Assembly: GCA_963556195.1 (NCBI GenBank)
Contig: OY744537.1
Span: 23,675,941-23,739,940, forward strand
Reading direction: 5' to 3'
From: Sepiola atlantica
Taxonomy: Eukaryota; Mollusca; Cephalopoda; Sepiida; Sepiolidae
DNA length: 64,000 nt
How positions within the stretch are numbered: position 1 is the stretch's first letter; each line of letters opens with the position of its first letter. The notes under the pieces were generated by a model. That model made no database searches and was not told the origin of the DNA. It worked only from the letters and a program-made list of their open reading frames with translations. Both the position numbers and the translations under genes were made by a program. Positions 11,545-22,812 of this stretch are shown in pieces.

Positions 11545-12066
11545 ATATATATATAAAATTGTTGGCCGGATTTAAAAGTTAGACCAAAATAGCATTTAAG
11601 TTGATAAATCCAACTTTGATTCTGACTAGCCAATTTTGTTTTGTTATTGTTGTACTATATTATTTTCAATAGACTAAATTTGTTAAAAAAATTATTTTTT
11701 TAAATACTTAATCAAATACAGTAGTCTGATAATATGCAGACATTCTTAAATAATCACCTGAACAGAAAAAAAATCATCTGAAGGGAATAACTCACTCTTT
11801 TAGTAATAGTTATTATTCCTTGCTTTTATTCTTTATTCGGGGATTACTTATAATTACGTTCTCTAATTTTTTTTTCTCTTTATAAATAAAAACAAAGTTC
11901 AAAATTCTTTTTTCTTATGTCTTGCTACATTCTTAGAAAATCAAAACCAGGTTTACTTTTAGCTGAGATACTGAAGATAAAGGTATGGTTATAGAACATA
12001 GAAATATTTACAAAACGAACTTGAATGTAAAAAGAATCCCGGGCAATGCCAGGTAGATACAGTTAG
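11545..12066 (+). mobile_element. Dispersed repeat R3 with hairpin and TTAG/CTAG end, copy 1
   Basis: Starts after a TA tract with GGCCGGATTTAAAAGTTAGA and runs to CCCGGGCAATGCCAGG, a short GC hairpin, then GATACAGTTAG. Copies at 38675-39031 and 61590-61923 end CAGCTAG in the same way; 56725-56960 is a partial copy and 42780-43325 an inverted one. A 3' hairpin about 10 nt before CTAG is what Helitron ends look like (CTRR), but I see no Rep/helicase and the 5' TC end is unclear, so Helitron-like is inference. Confidence 0.5.
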
Positions 12067-12117
12067 TTTAATATAAAGAATAATATATTGTATTATTTAG
12101 ATTATTCGGACTATTAT

Positions 12118-12600
12118 CATCATATTGATTATCAGATTCACAAGGTTTCTGCCGATGTAACCTTCGATCCTTTTTGTGCATTTTTTCAAACTTGGGAATG
12201 AATACGGAATTTCAAACTGAACCCTTTATTTAATTCACACAAGTAGATTGTTCTTTTCCTGTCAGCCATGATCGAGTAGAAGTGTTTATTTTTATGTCAA
12301 TCTTAGTTATTGTCACCTGCAGCAAGGATTGAACCATAAACCTCTAGAAGACTGTCACATAAAAATTAATCCTTACTACAGGCGATAATGATTAAGAATA
12401 ACATAAAAAATTAATACTTCTAGCCGGTCATGACCGACAGAACGAGAACAATCTACCCTTGTGGATTAAAAGGGTTCAGTTAGAAATTCCGTCCAGGTTC
12501 ACAGGTTCGAAAAGATGCACCTAAGAAAGTCGGAGGTTACATCAGCTGAAACGTTGTGAATGCAACAACCAAGATGAGAATAGTAGTCCAAGTATTACAA
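12118..12600. mobile_element. Foldback element 4
   Basis: Left words GATTATTCGGACTATTATCA and TTTCTGCCGATGTAACCTTC are mirrored at the right by GTTACATCAGCTGAAACGTT and AGTAGTCCAAGTATT. The middle also pairs: AAGTAGATTGTTCTTTTCCT with AACGAGAACAATCTACCC, and GATCGAGTAGAAGT with ACTTCTAGCCGGTCATGA. Even the TATGTCA...TTACTAC core is inverted, so nearly the whole 480 bp is one imperfect palindrome. Same family as 9286-9650. Confidence 0.7.
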
Positions 12601-13859
12601 ATAATCAACCCTCATCTCGAAAATTCCAAAACAGTTTTATTGTTAATGAAAAATTAACAGATTATATAGGCATAAATCTAAAAACTTTTTACAGTCATCA
12701 TTGATAAATAATTTGAAAAGAAAGAATTACTAAAAAAAGAAAACTAATAAATAAAATGAAACAATCAGTGCTAAAAGCAAAAAGATTAGTGTTTGCATGT
12801 CTTCAATTGAACAAGCTGTTACGGAAGATAGAGCTTCGGTAGCAAGAGATAATTGAATTGTTTTGCTTTTTTTGGGATAATTCTGTATTTCTTTAAATGA
12901 GATCAAACATGTCTCCAATCGTTCATCCATGTAATATGCAAGATATGTTATCTCAAAAGATAAAAAGTATTAAGATTTAAAAGAGGGAAAAAAGAACAAA
13001 AAAAAAACACAGCAGACTTCATATACAAACATCAAAGATTGAATCAGGAATCAAAATGATATCAATGATACTTTGAACGCCGACTTTACAGTTCAGTACA
13101 AATAGAAACTTGGATTGTTTACAGCAGTAAATTTCAACAGAAGGAATCAGTAATTCTAGTCAGTGTTAGTGAATTGTATGATGAAAAAATAGAACTGTTC
13201 AATGACTTCACTTGTGATGGCATTCACCCTGGGTCGGTCGAAGCGTCTGCTTCCAATAGATTTAGTCCCGAATGAGAGCCAACCAAGCTCAGTAGTTCAT
13301 TTCCAATGCTGAGATGAGTGACAGCCAGTCTCGATTCCATTGGTGAACACTGTAAATATGTGGACCAATAATGAGTTCGGTATCCTGCTTCACTGTGTTG
13401 AGCCACATGTTTAGTTGGCCACCAGACCACTTCTCCCAGCCCCGAAATGGAACTGCAAATACTCAAATCAAACATTTCAGCTTCAAAGTAAGTTTTCTGG
13501 CTAATTACTAAAAAAAAACATCCCCATCAAAGTATTAACAGTTTTACTTCCCTCCTCATCTCAAGAATGATTCATGCCAAATTTAGTGCAATTCTGTCCA
13601 GTAGTTTTGGAGTCTAGCATTGACAAAGAAATGTTCAATTATAATAGAGATACTAGAAGTGGTTGATGCTCATTAAGTAGTCAATAAGTATTTTGTGACT
13701 TAATTATTTTACAATTACTTAGCAATGTAGTATATCTTTGTTTTTGAGCAGTTCAGTAATCTATGACAAATTTGCGTAACAAGCTTGCATCAACTGTTTC
13801 ATATCGTTTGGTAAATCCATTAGGTTTTGGCAAACACTTTGGTCAAATACAGGTTTTTG
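12601..13859. other. No recognised feature
   Basis: The only longer frame (minus strand, 13224-13475, 83 codons) has no similarity I recognise and no splice or promoter context that I trust. The sequence from 13200 to 13480 is less AT-rich than its surroundings, so it might be part of an unidentified repeat. Confidence 0.4.
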
Positions 13860-14475
13860 AGTGGAATTCCTATCTTTAGCAAAGTACACCCTACCTGATA
13901 GTTCAACGTTCAAACTCCTCAACTTGACATTCACAGGTAACATGAATTGGAACAAATACATTGAAGACATTGCCAAGGCTGCTGCAAAAAAGGTGGGATC
14001 CCTCTACCGAGCTAGTAAACTTCTCACACCTGACATTATCCTATATCTCTACAAAGCCACCATCTGCCCATGCATGGAGTATTGTTGCCAGATCTGGGCT
14101 GGTGCATCATCCACTAGTCTCTCACTCTTAGACAAGGTCCAAAAAAGAGTCACCAACTTAATAGGTTCCTCACTATCCACCAAGCTCCAGCCCCATCACC
14201 GCAATATTGCATCCTTGTGCCTGTTTTACAAGTACTTCAATGGATTGTGCCCTGGTGCCTCCTCGACGTAAATACACTAGACCAACATGATTATCAGCTA
14301 AGTCCCATCCATTTACTGTAGAGGTCCCCAGATGCCGGAGAGCTTTCTACTCCAATAGCTTCTTTCCTCGTGCTGCCAGCCTTTGGAACTCCCTCCCTGC
14401 TCCCCCGACTCTACTGACAGGCAGAAATTTAAAATTAATGTAAACACACATCTCAATTCACAGCTCCCAACTTAG
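13860..14475 (+). pseudogene. CR1/L2-like LINE reverse-transcriptase C-terminal relic
   Basis: The frame at 13861-14271 reads LNLTFTGNMNWNKYIEDIAK, then GSLYRASKLLTPDIILYLYK, then MEYCCQIWAGASSTSLSLLD and a HHRNIASLCLFYKYFNG block. This order is the thumb and C-terminal part of CR1/L2-type LINE ORF2. After the stop at 14269, a shifted frame continues with HPFTVEVPRCRRAFYSN and AASLWNSLPAPP, the usual last block. No catalytic FADD box is present: the copy is 5'-truncated. An A/T-rich tail begins near 14560. Confidence 0.8.
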
Positions 14476-14479
14476 GATG

Positions 14480-15685
14480 ACCTCCAAAACTTACTCCCTA
14501 ATTCTCAGTAGCCCCTTATGTCTACAGTGGCATCCTGCCTTGTTTGGGGTGAACTATGATAAAAAAAATTAAAAAAAATTTTTTTTTTTTTTAAAGTCGA
14601 ACGGAAAAGAGTCAATAAAAGAAAAATGTTTGCAAGAATCTATTGTCAACAATATGCACACAAAAAATGTAAAAACAGTTTGTTATGGAGTAATAAGAGT
14701 GAATAATGTCCATGTTGTTCATAATAATGAATATATATAGTTGGTTTTCAACCTTGTATTTTGGGTATATTTATTCCTATTAACCGTCAGACTACAGTAT
14801 AACATATTAATCTAAAATTTATAAGCAATCCATGAAGATCATCTATTGGCTCACTTCATATATCTGGACATACATTGTTTTATGTCTGTTACAAAATTTT
14901 CTCAAATATTTGGTCAAGTAAAAAACATTAAAAGATCTGTTGAAAATCAATACTTGTGAAAAGTCAAAACATTACCAACAAAATTTTAAATTTATTAATC
15001 AAAACTCATTTGTCTGAATTCAAATATTTCATCTCTGTGCTTTTTTGTCATATCTGTAATTGTCTACTTATATAAATTCACCATTTTCCAATTCCCTTAT
15101 GTCCCAACACACGCAGTTCTCTGATTAAGAATTCCAGTGTTACATCCAAATGTTGTTCAAGTGCTTTAGTCATTAATATTTTTAATAATGTTCAATTCTT
15201 CTAAAAGTTACAGAGTATCAGTTTCTATTCATTCTAGCACATTGTGATTAACAAAAAAAATTAAAACCTCATTTATAAACATAAGAGGATTTATTTACAT
15301 TAAACGACAATACCCCAAAAATGCACACATGCAACTTTACTAAGTGGAGAATAATGAAAGGTTGATTTAAACATTGTTAGAACAGCAGGGGAACATGCTC
15401 AGAGATCTTGTCTCAAAAATATAGCACATATCAGGTCTGGATCGACTAGTGAGGATGATTACGACATCACATGAGCGATTTGGCCCCAAAGAACAAAAGT
15501 AGTCCCCTGTGGTATGCCTTTTATATTTGATAATCATGTGGCTAGATCAACCAATGGTTGCATCAACTAATGAGAGAATGGCCTTTCACATGATCACTCC
15601 ATGCACAGGAAAAAAAAAAAAAAGACTCAACAGTTACAACAAAATTATATAGAACTTACTAAATTTGTATTGATTTAAATACTTT
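14480..15685. other. AT-rich spacer
   Basis: No gene or repeat that I can name. Poly-T/poly-A near 14563-14595 may be the tail of the LINE just upstream. Confidence 0.4.
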
Positions 15686-15693
15686 AAAAATAC

Positions 15694-16286
15694 GGCACTT
15701 CTGCAGTCTTTATGAAGCAGCTGCCGATTAAGAAATCGAAATTGAAGAGTTCCGGGTTTTTTTCTCCAAGTACCATTCATTCAGAATTCACCGGAAGTTG
15801 AATTTACCGGGAGTTGAAGTAGAATTTAGTTTTTAGAAAATGGAGTTAAATGAGTTGAATCTTCGCGACATTGGTAATTTAATGAACCAGACGCAAAAAA
15901 CAATAGATTTTTTGCAGGCACATCGCCTGATTTCTTGCAGTCGGACATGCCCGTCATGTCAAAGACAGATGCAGATGGCAAGCCACAATGGAAGTGATGG
16001 ATTTATTTGGAAATGCTCACGGAGGAACCAGCCGCAAAAAACAATATATTTTTTACAGGCACACCGCCTGATTTCTTAATGTTAGGGTTAGGGGTTAGGT
16101 TTTTTTATTTAAAATCTTTTTACTTCATATAATAAAAAAAAGAAATTGTTAATTGTTACCCAAAAACAAACCAGTCTTGCATTTTTTTTTTAGGTTGTAA
16201 ATAAGTCACTTCCGGTTGAATTACTTCCCTTTATTTTCAGTAGACGGACAAAAAATCTGCTGCTTCATAAAGACTGCAGAAGTGCC
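15694..16286 (+). mobile_element. Merlin DNA transposon, internally deleted
   Basis: Perfect 28-bp terminal inverted repeats begin GGCACTTCTGCAGTCTTTAT at the left and end with the reverse complement at 16286. They are flanked by an identical 8-bp direct repeat, AAAAATAC (15686-15693 and 16287-16294). Merlin elements (IS1016/IS1595 relatives) make 8-9 bp duplications and carry an ISXO2-like transposase; the enclosed frame at 15840 starts like one. At 593 bp it lacks the DDE catalytic domain and cannot move itself. A short telomere-like run, TTAGGGTTAGGGGTTAGG, sits at 16082-16099. Confidence 0.8.
15840..16079 (+). pseudogene. N-terminal fragment of Merlin (ISXO2-like) transposase
   Basis: The 79-codon frame holds the N-terminal module typical of the family: a helix around FLQAHRLI (residues 24-31), then a zinc-binding pattern CPSC (residues 39-42) followed by GSDGFIWKCSRR (residues 52-63). 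Family proteins run on for about 250 more residues with the DDE domain; here the frame instead repeats its own segment (QTQKTIDFLQAHRLIS at residues 17-32, QPQKTIYFLQAHRLIS at 64-79) and stops. The repeat is about 50 bp at the DNA level and marks the deletion or duplication junction. Start ATG at 15840 lies 146 bp from the terminus. Confidence 0.65.
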
Positions 16287-16671
16287 AAAAATACACATGA
16301 AACATTGTTTGGTGAAGTAGCATGGAAACTTGTGTAAAATTACCACTGACCTAAATTAAAAATTAATTTACTTTCTAAATTAATTTTTAATTCACAATTA
16401 ACCTTTCCAAAAAATTGCCACAAAATACGGGTAAATATCGATTGATCAGTGATTTCATTATTTGTTCTAATAATTAAAGAAAAAAGATAAAATAATTTTG
16501 TATTATTAAATACTCACAAAGGCTACCCAACATTGACAGGGAGGTCCTAATTTCAGTAAATTAGGTCGAATACAGAAGAAAAAAATAAAAGCAAAACTAA
16601 ATAATCTGCTAAATGTTATAATTTGATATGTTTATGTTCATTTTGGAACAAAATTAGAGTAAAATTACTTA

Positions 16672-16740
16672 TGCCCTGGGTGAGGTTCGAACTTACAACC
16701 TTTGAAAGTATGGCGTGCTAACCAATTCAGCCACCTCCGC
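16672..16740 (-). pseudogene. tRNA-like relic
   Basis: Minus strand: GCGGAGGTGGCTGAATTGGT, then a TAGCAC word (A-box region), and GTAAGTTCGAACCTCAC, a good T-arm and B box. Total length is 69 nt, shorter than a normal tRNA. The acceptor stem pairs poorly and the anticodon arm is degenerate. It is a tRNA pseudogene or the head of an unidentified SINE. Confidence 0.5.
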
Positions 16741-16789
16741 AATTAGAAAAAGGTGATGCTATTAACTACATAGACCAAAAACAGTAAGC

Positions 16790-17100
16790 TTTTTTTTTTA
16801 TCCTTCTCTATACACTCCCTTCCCTTTCTCTAAATTATACCCCCCTCCTCTCTCTCTCTTTATAGTCAAATGTGGGTTAGCAGAGAAAGACTGGTGTTAT
16901 TTCGGAGTTTTCCTTCTCAACTAGTTCCACAACCAAGACTCAAGAGTCAAGTTTACCCAACTATTTAATACATGAGTGGAATGGAGATATATATGGGTTC
17001 ATACCTTTCTCAAGGGTATTAAAAGTACTGCAGTACCTATGATAGAACTTTAACCAAGTACGCACAAGTCTGCACCTGTAATTATTACACCAATTCCATA
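16790..17100 (-). mobile_element. tRNA-related SINE (family B), longest minus-strand copy
   Basis: Minus strand: GAATTGGTGTAATAATTACA, then GGTTAAAGTTCTATC, then ATACCCTTGAGAAAGGTATG, and a long tail with TTAAATAGTTGGGTAAACTT and ACACCAGTCTTTCTCTGCTA. The tail is shared with 52380-52640 (plus), which gives the family a length of about 300 bp. The far end runs into GA-rich sequence. Confidence 0.6.
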
Positions 17101-17204
17101 TAAAAATATACATAATGCATAACTGTTTTCCTAATCTTGTTTAGTATAGTTATGCTTCAGCTGTTCTACCTCCAGAATATCTTTATTTTTTACCTTTTTT
17201 TTTA

Positions 17205-17440
17205 CTAACGAGTCACCAATTAAGGCCTAAAAACCATTCCAGGATAAGGATTAATGAGTTGAATTGACAATTGAATGATGAATGATGAATAACATGAGAG
17301 GATTTAAAATCTCCACATACCACCTAATCAAAACAATAGCTGACCCAGAAAACAACAATTCTTTTCCCTTTGTTAGAAACATCACTCATGGAATGTGAGG
17401 AGTAAAGAAAAAAATAAGAAGGAGGGGGGCAAGAGTTACA
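17205..17440 (-). repeat. LINE 3'-end fragment
   Basis: The plus-strand words ACTAACGAGTCACCAATTAA, GGCC/TAAAA.CCATTC and GATGAATGATGAATA are shared in order with 34970-35160 and, more weakly, with the 3' flanks of the LINE relics at 6830 and 57110. I read it as the 3' untranslated part of that CR1/L2-like family on the minus strand. No protein frame is readable. Confidence 0.5.
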
Positions 17441-17640
17441 AGACTGCCGAGAGTAAACCGAAGGTCCACTTTCAACTCACCATACATCTGATAATATTCA
17501 CGGAATTTTGAACAAAATTCTTTACGAAATGTCACAGTTAGACTGTTCTTGATCATCCTCTCCAAGGCAAAAAAATATAACATGAAGAAAAAATTGGGGG
17601 AAAGTTTACTGTTGTGGATTAAATAACATATATAGTCAAT

Positions 17641-17727
17641 AACAGAGAGGGAACTATAATGGCAGACATCTACAGATGATTCAACAAAATAATGACAAAA
17701 AAGATTTTACCATATTTTCTTGATTAT
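17641..17727. repeat. Left flank of an 86-bp direct repeat around a LINE
   Basis: Contains GATGATTCAACAAAAT and AAAAGATTTTACCA, both repeated in order at 18132-18217. The LINE fragment 17727-18131 lies exactly between, see that entry. Confidence 0.65.
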
Positions 17728-18131
17728 ATCATCATCATATCTGATTTAACGTCCGTTTTACTTGTTGGTATGTATTGGACGGATTTTAGAAATTGACTCC
17801 CAAACAAACCTATCTCTGCTCTTTCTCTCAAGTCAATCCTTCCATGTTTTCCTTGGCATTCCCTTGTGGTCTGACCCTGCTACCTCAATTATTCTACATC
17901 TACTAACCCAAGAACTCTCATCCATTCTCTTAAAGTGACCATACGATCAAAGTCTCCTGTTCTGCACACATCTCCCTATACTGTTCAGATTTAATCTTCC
18001 TCCAAGGTCATCAGAACTAAGCCGGTCTTTAACACATCCATCGTATCATTCTCATAATTTCTCTCCCTGCAACGCATGTCCTTAACCCTCACTAGCCAAG
18101 TTTCACTTCTATACATCACATTGTGTACACA
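17727..18131 (-). pseudogene. RTE-like LINE C-terminal end between long direct repeats
   Basis: On the minus strand the 5'-most readable block is VMYRSETWLVRVKDMRCRER, matching the LYGSETW region of LINE ORF2. The DNA ends in the family terminus TTAAATCAGATATGATGATG and its ATG-repeat tail at 17730. Several frameshifts lie between. It is bounded by two 86-bp direct repeats (17641-17727, 18132-18217), much longer than the usual LINE target duplication of 5-20 bp. The second repeat continues in the same frame as no coding sequence. Confidence 0.7.
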
Positions 18132-18217
18132 TAACAAAGAGGAAACTAAAATAGTAAACACCTGAAGATGATTCAACAAAATGGCTAAAAAGATTTTACC
18201 AGATTTTTGTGTGTATA
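18132..18217. repeat. Right flank of the 86-bp direct repeat
   Basis: Matches 17641-17727 with about 15 differences, sharing GATGATTCAACAAAAT and AAAAGATTTTACCA. Confidence 0.65.
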
Positions 18218-18715
18218 AGAGAAATTTTGATCGATAAAGCAAAAAAGGGGATCATAATCTACACAAGTGCAGATTTTCATTTAGTTTTATTTGGCTAAAA
18301 AAAAAAAAAAAAAAAAAAAAAACAATTCTTATTTGAAACGGCAAGGTAACAAATACACTCAGTTAGCAGAATGGATAACAAAAATGACAAAATAGTCAAT
18401 TGAAATAAAAAAACACAATTTATTTATCTTTTTATATTGTGAAAAAATATTTCACATGTACGGCTTTGATATTTTAATGGATAATATGATACACCTTTGC
18501 AAATAAGATCTTTCATAGTGATTGCTTTACAACAGGGTATAATTTATTTACATTTTTTAGCTTTTCAAATATATCGAATGTTATTGTACTCAAAAAAAAT
18601 ATATGGTAATCTATATACAGTTAAAACTTTGGATTTGCTTGCTTGGTTGTTTGTTTGGGTGGATGACGTTTGATAGAATAATTGGAGGAGGTAAAGGATG
18701 TAAATAATTAAAAGA

Positions 18716-19713
18716 GAAGTGGAGGAGAAAGAACGAGAGATGTGGGGGGAGAACGAGAGATGGGGGGGAGAGAACGAGAGATGTGGGGAGGAGAGATAGA
18801 GAGGGAGGAGAGATAGAGAGAGGGAGAAGAGATAGAGAGAGGGGAGGGGAGGAGAGGGGGAGGGAGAAGAGAGGGAGGGGGAGAATGGAGGGAGGGGGAG
18901 AATGGAGGGAGGGGGAGAAGAGGGAGGGGGAGAAGAGAGAGAGGGAGAAGAGAGAGAGGGAGAAGAGAGAGAGGGAGAAGAGAGAGGGGGGAGGGGAGGA
19001 GAGAGAGAGGGGGAGGGGGAGAAGAGAGAGAGGGGGGAGGGGGAGAAGAGAGAGAGGGGGGGGAGAAGAGAGAGAGAGAGGGGGAGAAGAGAGAGAGAGA
19101 GAGAGGGGGAGGGGGAGAAGAGAGAGAGGGGGGAGAAGAGAGAGAGGGGGGAGGGGGAGAAGAGAGAGAGAGAGGGAGGGGGAGAAGAGAGAGAGAGAGG
19201 GAGGGGGAGAAGAGAGAGAGAGGGAGGGGGAGAAGAGAGAGAGAGAGGGAGGGGGAGAAGAGAGAGAGAGAGGGAGGGGGAGAAGAGAGAGAGGGAGGGG
19301 GAGAAGAGAGAGAGGGGGAGAAGAGAGAGAGGGGGAGAAGAGAGGGAGAGAGGGAGGGGGAGAAGAGAGGGAGAGAGGGAGGGGGAGAAGAGAGGGAGGG
19401 GGAGAAGAGGGAGGGGGAGAAGAGGGAGGGGGAGAAGAGGGAGGGGGAGAAGAGGGAGGGGGAGAAGAGGGAGGGGGAGAAGAGGGAGGGGAGAAGAGGG
19501 AGGGGAGAAGAGGGAGGGGAGAAGAGAGAGGGGGAGAAGAGAGAGGGGGAGAAGAGAGAGAGGGGGAGAAGAGAGAGAGGGGGAGAAGAGAGAGAGGGGG
19601 AGAAGGGAGAGAGGGGGAGAAGAGGGGGAGAAGAGAGGGAGGGGAGAAGAGGGAGGGGGAGAAGAGGGAAGTGGAGAAGAGGGAAGTGGAGAAGAGGGAG
19701 GGGGAGAGAGACG
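18716..19713. repeat. 1-kb polypurine/polypyrimidine tract (GA/GGGGA repeats)
   Basis: The plus strand is G and A with only a handful of T or C in the whole kilobase. From 18904 to 19671, 768 consecutive nucleotides contain no pyrimidine. Sub-repeats are GGGGGAGAAGAG, AGAGAGAG and, near 19398-19490, a regular 15-16 bp GGGAGGGGGAGAAGA unit. Frames of 270-390 codons on both strands are a by-product of the low complexity. Such tracts can form intramolecular triplex (H-DNA) and, where G-runs cluster, quadruplex. Confidence 0.95.
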
Positions 19714-20174
19714 GGAAATATAACAAATATTGATCCAACAGGTCACAGGTCATCTAGCATCTAGTATATTTCTACTGTTTTTCTTTTATCAGTGATTTAA
19801 CTGATAAATGATTACATTTATTTCCAACACATAATTTGATTTACTATTTCAGATTAAAGTATGTAGGTCAGTAATTATCAAGAATTGTTAATTCCATGCA
19901 AGTTATGCCTCCCCCCTACTACCACAAAATTTACAATAAAAGGAAATACTAAAATAAGTTTTATAAAGTATCTACATTTATAGATTTGTAAAAATGTCCC
20001 GGGTTATCTTCTAGGATGTGATCAAAGGTTAACTAAATCACAGTCTGTTTGTGATCTAAAAAATTATCTGTAACTTTATTTGGATTTAAATATTAATTAG
20101 GGTCGTAATGCAGTTAATCAGCAATCCTGGTCAGAATGAAATCAAAGTCAGAAGAGATAGAGAGCTTGTTTCAT

Positions 20175-20258
20175 CATGATGATGATGATGATGATAATAA
20201 TAATAATAATGATAATAATAATGATAATAATAATGATGGTAATAATAATAATAATAAT
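20175..20258. repeat. GAT/AAT trinucleotide microsatellite
   Basis: A GATGATGATGATGAT run passes into interrupted ATAATAATAATGATAATAAT repeats. Confidence 0.9.
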
Positions 20259-20524
20259 TTTGAATGTTATCAATGATAATCACAGATCAGTTTGTTTCGT
20301 CAGATGATTTTGAAGTTAGAAACAAAGTTGAAGGCAGATTCAACAAGGAAAGATGAAGGAAAAGCAGGACCATACGATCACCCATTTTATCCAAAGTAGT
20401 AGATATATTTTAGCAGCGTCAATACTTTTCCTTGCACCGTTTCCCATCTTTAAATAATACTAGACCCACAGAGGACTAGAAGTTCATCTAGATAAAACAT
20501 CAAAGGATTTCCCCCTCCTCTCTG

Positions 20525-20682
20525 GTTTGATGGATGATGTCATCATTTTGTGACGCCATCCACTGTGCACGGTTATCCTCCATCTGTTTAAATGGATGAT
20601 AACATCCTTTAGTGACATTATCCATTGTTCAGTTATCCTCCATCTGATGGCATCCTTTTATGACTTCATCCACTCTGCACGG
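20525..20682. repeat. 60-bp tandem repeat, about 2.6 units
   Basis: GGTTATCCTCCATCTG and ATCC(A)CTGTGCACGG words recur at 60-bp spacing with TGGATGATGTCATC-like words between. Units differ by 15-25 %, so the duplication is old. Confidence 0.7.
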
Positions 20683-20769
20683 GGAGAAGATACCCAACCA
20701 GCAAGATCCAGTTTTAGTTGTATAAAAACTAGACTACATATGAGCCATTGGGTCAGTATTTGTTATATA

Positions 20770-20891
20770 CAAGATAAGTCAGAAGTAACCGGGAAATCAA
20801 AATATTTTTTATTCAAATAATGAAATTTATTGATATTTAGGGAATACATTATTAAATGCATTGGCTGCCCAGTTACTTCTGACTCGCCCTG
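20770..20891. mobile_element. 122-bp mariner-type MITE
   Basis: Terminal inverted repeats: AGTCAGAAGTAACCGGG at the left pairs with CCCAGTTACTTCTGACT at the right, about 24 bp overall. The left end is preceded by TA (20768-20769); the right flank reads AA. The CAGGGCGAGTCAG-like terminus of the right end resembles mariner termini. No coding content. Confidence 0.65.
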
Positions 20892-20904
20892 AATATCATC
20901 ATCA

Positions 20905-21610
20905 ACCGGTTTATTTGTTGAATCGGGTCACAATTAATCCTCTGATGAAGGTGGGGCCTGATTGCCTAGCCTAGATTTAATTTTTCATCTCCATTCTTGT
21001 CTTTGGTGAGGCCTGATGGAATCCATACACATGGCTTTCCTATCACGTTTGACCACGTCCTCCCAAGACAATTTGGGTCTGCCAGTGCACTGGTAGTGGT
21101 CTTCTCTGCTGGCACATTCAACTGTCGGACTTTAGTAATCCAGCCATTCCTGCGCTCAATGTGCCCCAACCAACACAGTCTGCTCTTCTGCATGATGTCC
21201 GCAAAAGTTTTCAAGTTGACCTGTGCGAGCAAGGATTCAAAAAGTTACGTTTTGTTCAGGCCTCACTAAACAGATCCATCTGACTATTGGATTGTCATTA
21301 CGGTGCAGTTTCTTTAGTGTGCCAGCAGAGAGAGCTTTAGGAGCCATACATTAGCATACTTCTGACACACGAGTATACACGACCTCTTGCAGCTGCTGGC
21401 AGGTGCTTGTTTGGATTGGTAGCAGCTCTCTAAATTGTTTTTAGGCAGACTTGCAACATGTACTGCAGTGAGTTCACAGCCTCTACCTGATGACAGCACG
21501 TCTCCAAGGTAACAAAATTTCGTCACTACTTCAAGTTTGTCGTCACGAGTATGCACCTCCATCAGTTGTCTGTCATCTATTGGTCTTGCTGCGCCGGTGC
21601 GACGCAAACA
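20905..21610 (-). pseudogene. LINE ORF2 C-terminal relic
   Basis: Minus-strand frames give ARPIDDRQLMEVHTRDDKLE and VVTKFCYLGDVLSSGRGCEL, the block before the LLYGSETW region, then LSRLCWLGHIERRNG-like sequence (KSRLCWLGHIERRNGW is readable) and a final CLGRTWSNVI block. The order matches the end of RTE-like ORF2 proteins. The frame changes near 21310 and again between. About 230 codons are represented; the catalytic domain is missing. Confidence 0.7.
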
Positions 21611-22442
21611 CTTTAAGTGAGGATCTGGTCTGAGAGAGCCCTTTATGCCTCTGCACTTTTTGTGGGCTAATCTTTAACAGTGGATGCAGATGATTGAATT
21701 GCTGCTGATTAAATATATCATTTCTGAACATTTGTTGATAATCATGTTTTTACAAAGATGTAAAAGTCAAAGAATTTCAAAGACAGAATACATTGTGATA
21801 TCATAAGACCTCTTTCCCCCCCCCCTTTCAATTATGTACATCATTCCATTTCTCTCACCACTTCTCTTATTCTTCACCCTTCCTCTTACCATCTAAAACA
21901 TTTACGTACAGGTGAAGTGTGCACAGTAACAAGCAAGCCAGCTAAGAGAATCCTCGAAATATTATTAGTACATTGAATTGTAGACTGATGGAATCTAAGA
22001 GATTCTTCTGCAAACAGATCCCCACATCAGCAACATTAAATTACAAAAGGAAGTGTCATCCGATGACGATGTGGTAGATTTAGCTTGAGTAGGTCACTAC
22101 ACCGAGCTTGTATATCACTGTGCAAGTTTTTTTGTTTTTGTTTTTTTTCCAAAATGTTCAGCAGACAATGCAAGGTCATCTGAATCCAAGCAAATCTCAA
22201 ACTTCAGCAATGACATGGATCATGGTTGAGAAGCACGTCATGAAATGAACACAGTAAGCAAAAATAGTATTACTGCTAACAATTGCTTTTATAAAACCGT
22301 ATATAAAAACAAAATGTATATATTCTTAGATTCAAAACATCATTTACTATAAGGTCAAGCACATGCAAAAAGAGGTACATTGATAGTAACAAAAAAAAAA
22401 AAACTGCAACTGGCTACAGGTTCTTGTTATGGATAAATCAGC

Positions 22443-22656
22443 ATATATATATATATATTTTTTTTTTTAATTTTATGTATTAAACATTATATTTTTCTTT
22501 CCTATATATATATATATATATATATTTTATTTTATATATTAAAAATTATATTTCTCTTTCCTATATATATATATATATTTTATTTTATATATTAAAAATT
22601 ATATTTCTCTTTCCTATATATATATATATTTTATTTTATATATTAAAAATTATATT

Positions 22657-22689
<33 letters not shown>
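22443..22689. repeat. TA-rich minisatellite, four imperfect units
   Basis: Blocks of (TA)n are followed each time by TTTTATTTTATATATTAAAA and ATTATATTTCTCTTTCC; unit length drifts with the TA run (about 50-60 bp). Confidence 0.85.
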
Positions 22690-22812
22690 ACAAATATATG
22701 CTCTTTCCAGAATAATATCGTGACAACGGAATAGATAGTACACTACCCCCCCCCCAAAAAAAAAAAAATAGAGGAAGTAATAACCAAAAAGGAGTATGGT
22801 TTCATGACAACA

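Noticed and set aside
13224..13475. 83-codon minus-strand frame as a host exon
   Set aside because: No recognisable family, and no splice sites that I trust.
16082..16099. Interstitial telomere or chromosome end
   Set aside because: Only about three TTAGGG-like units, inside a transposon.
18565..19753. Frames of 270-393 codons on both strands in the polypurine tract
   Set aside because: They result from GA/CT low complexity; no domain, start context or codon structure.
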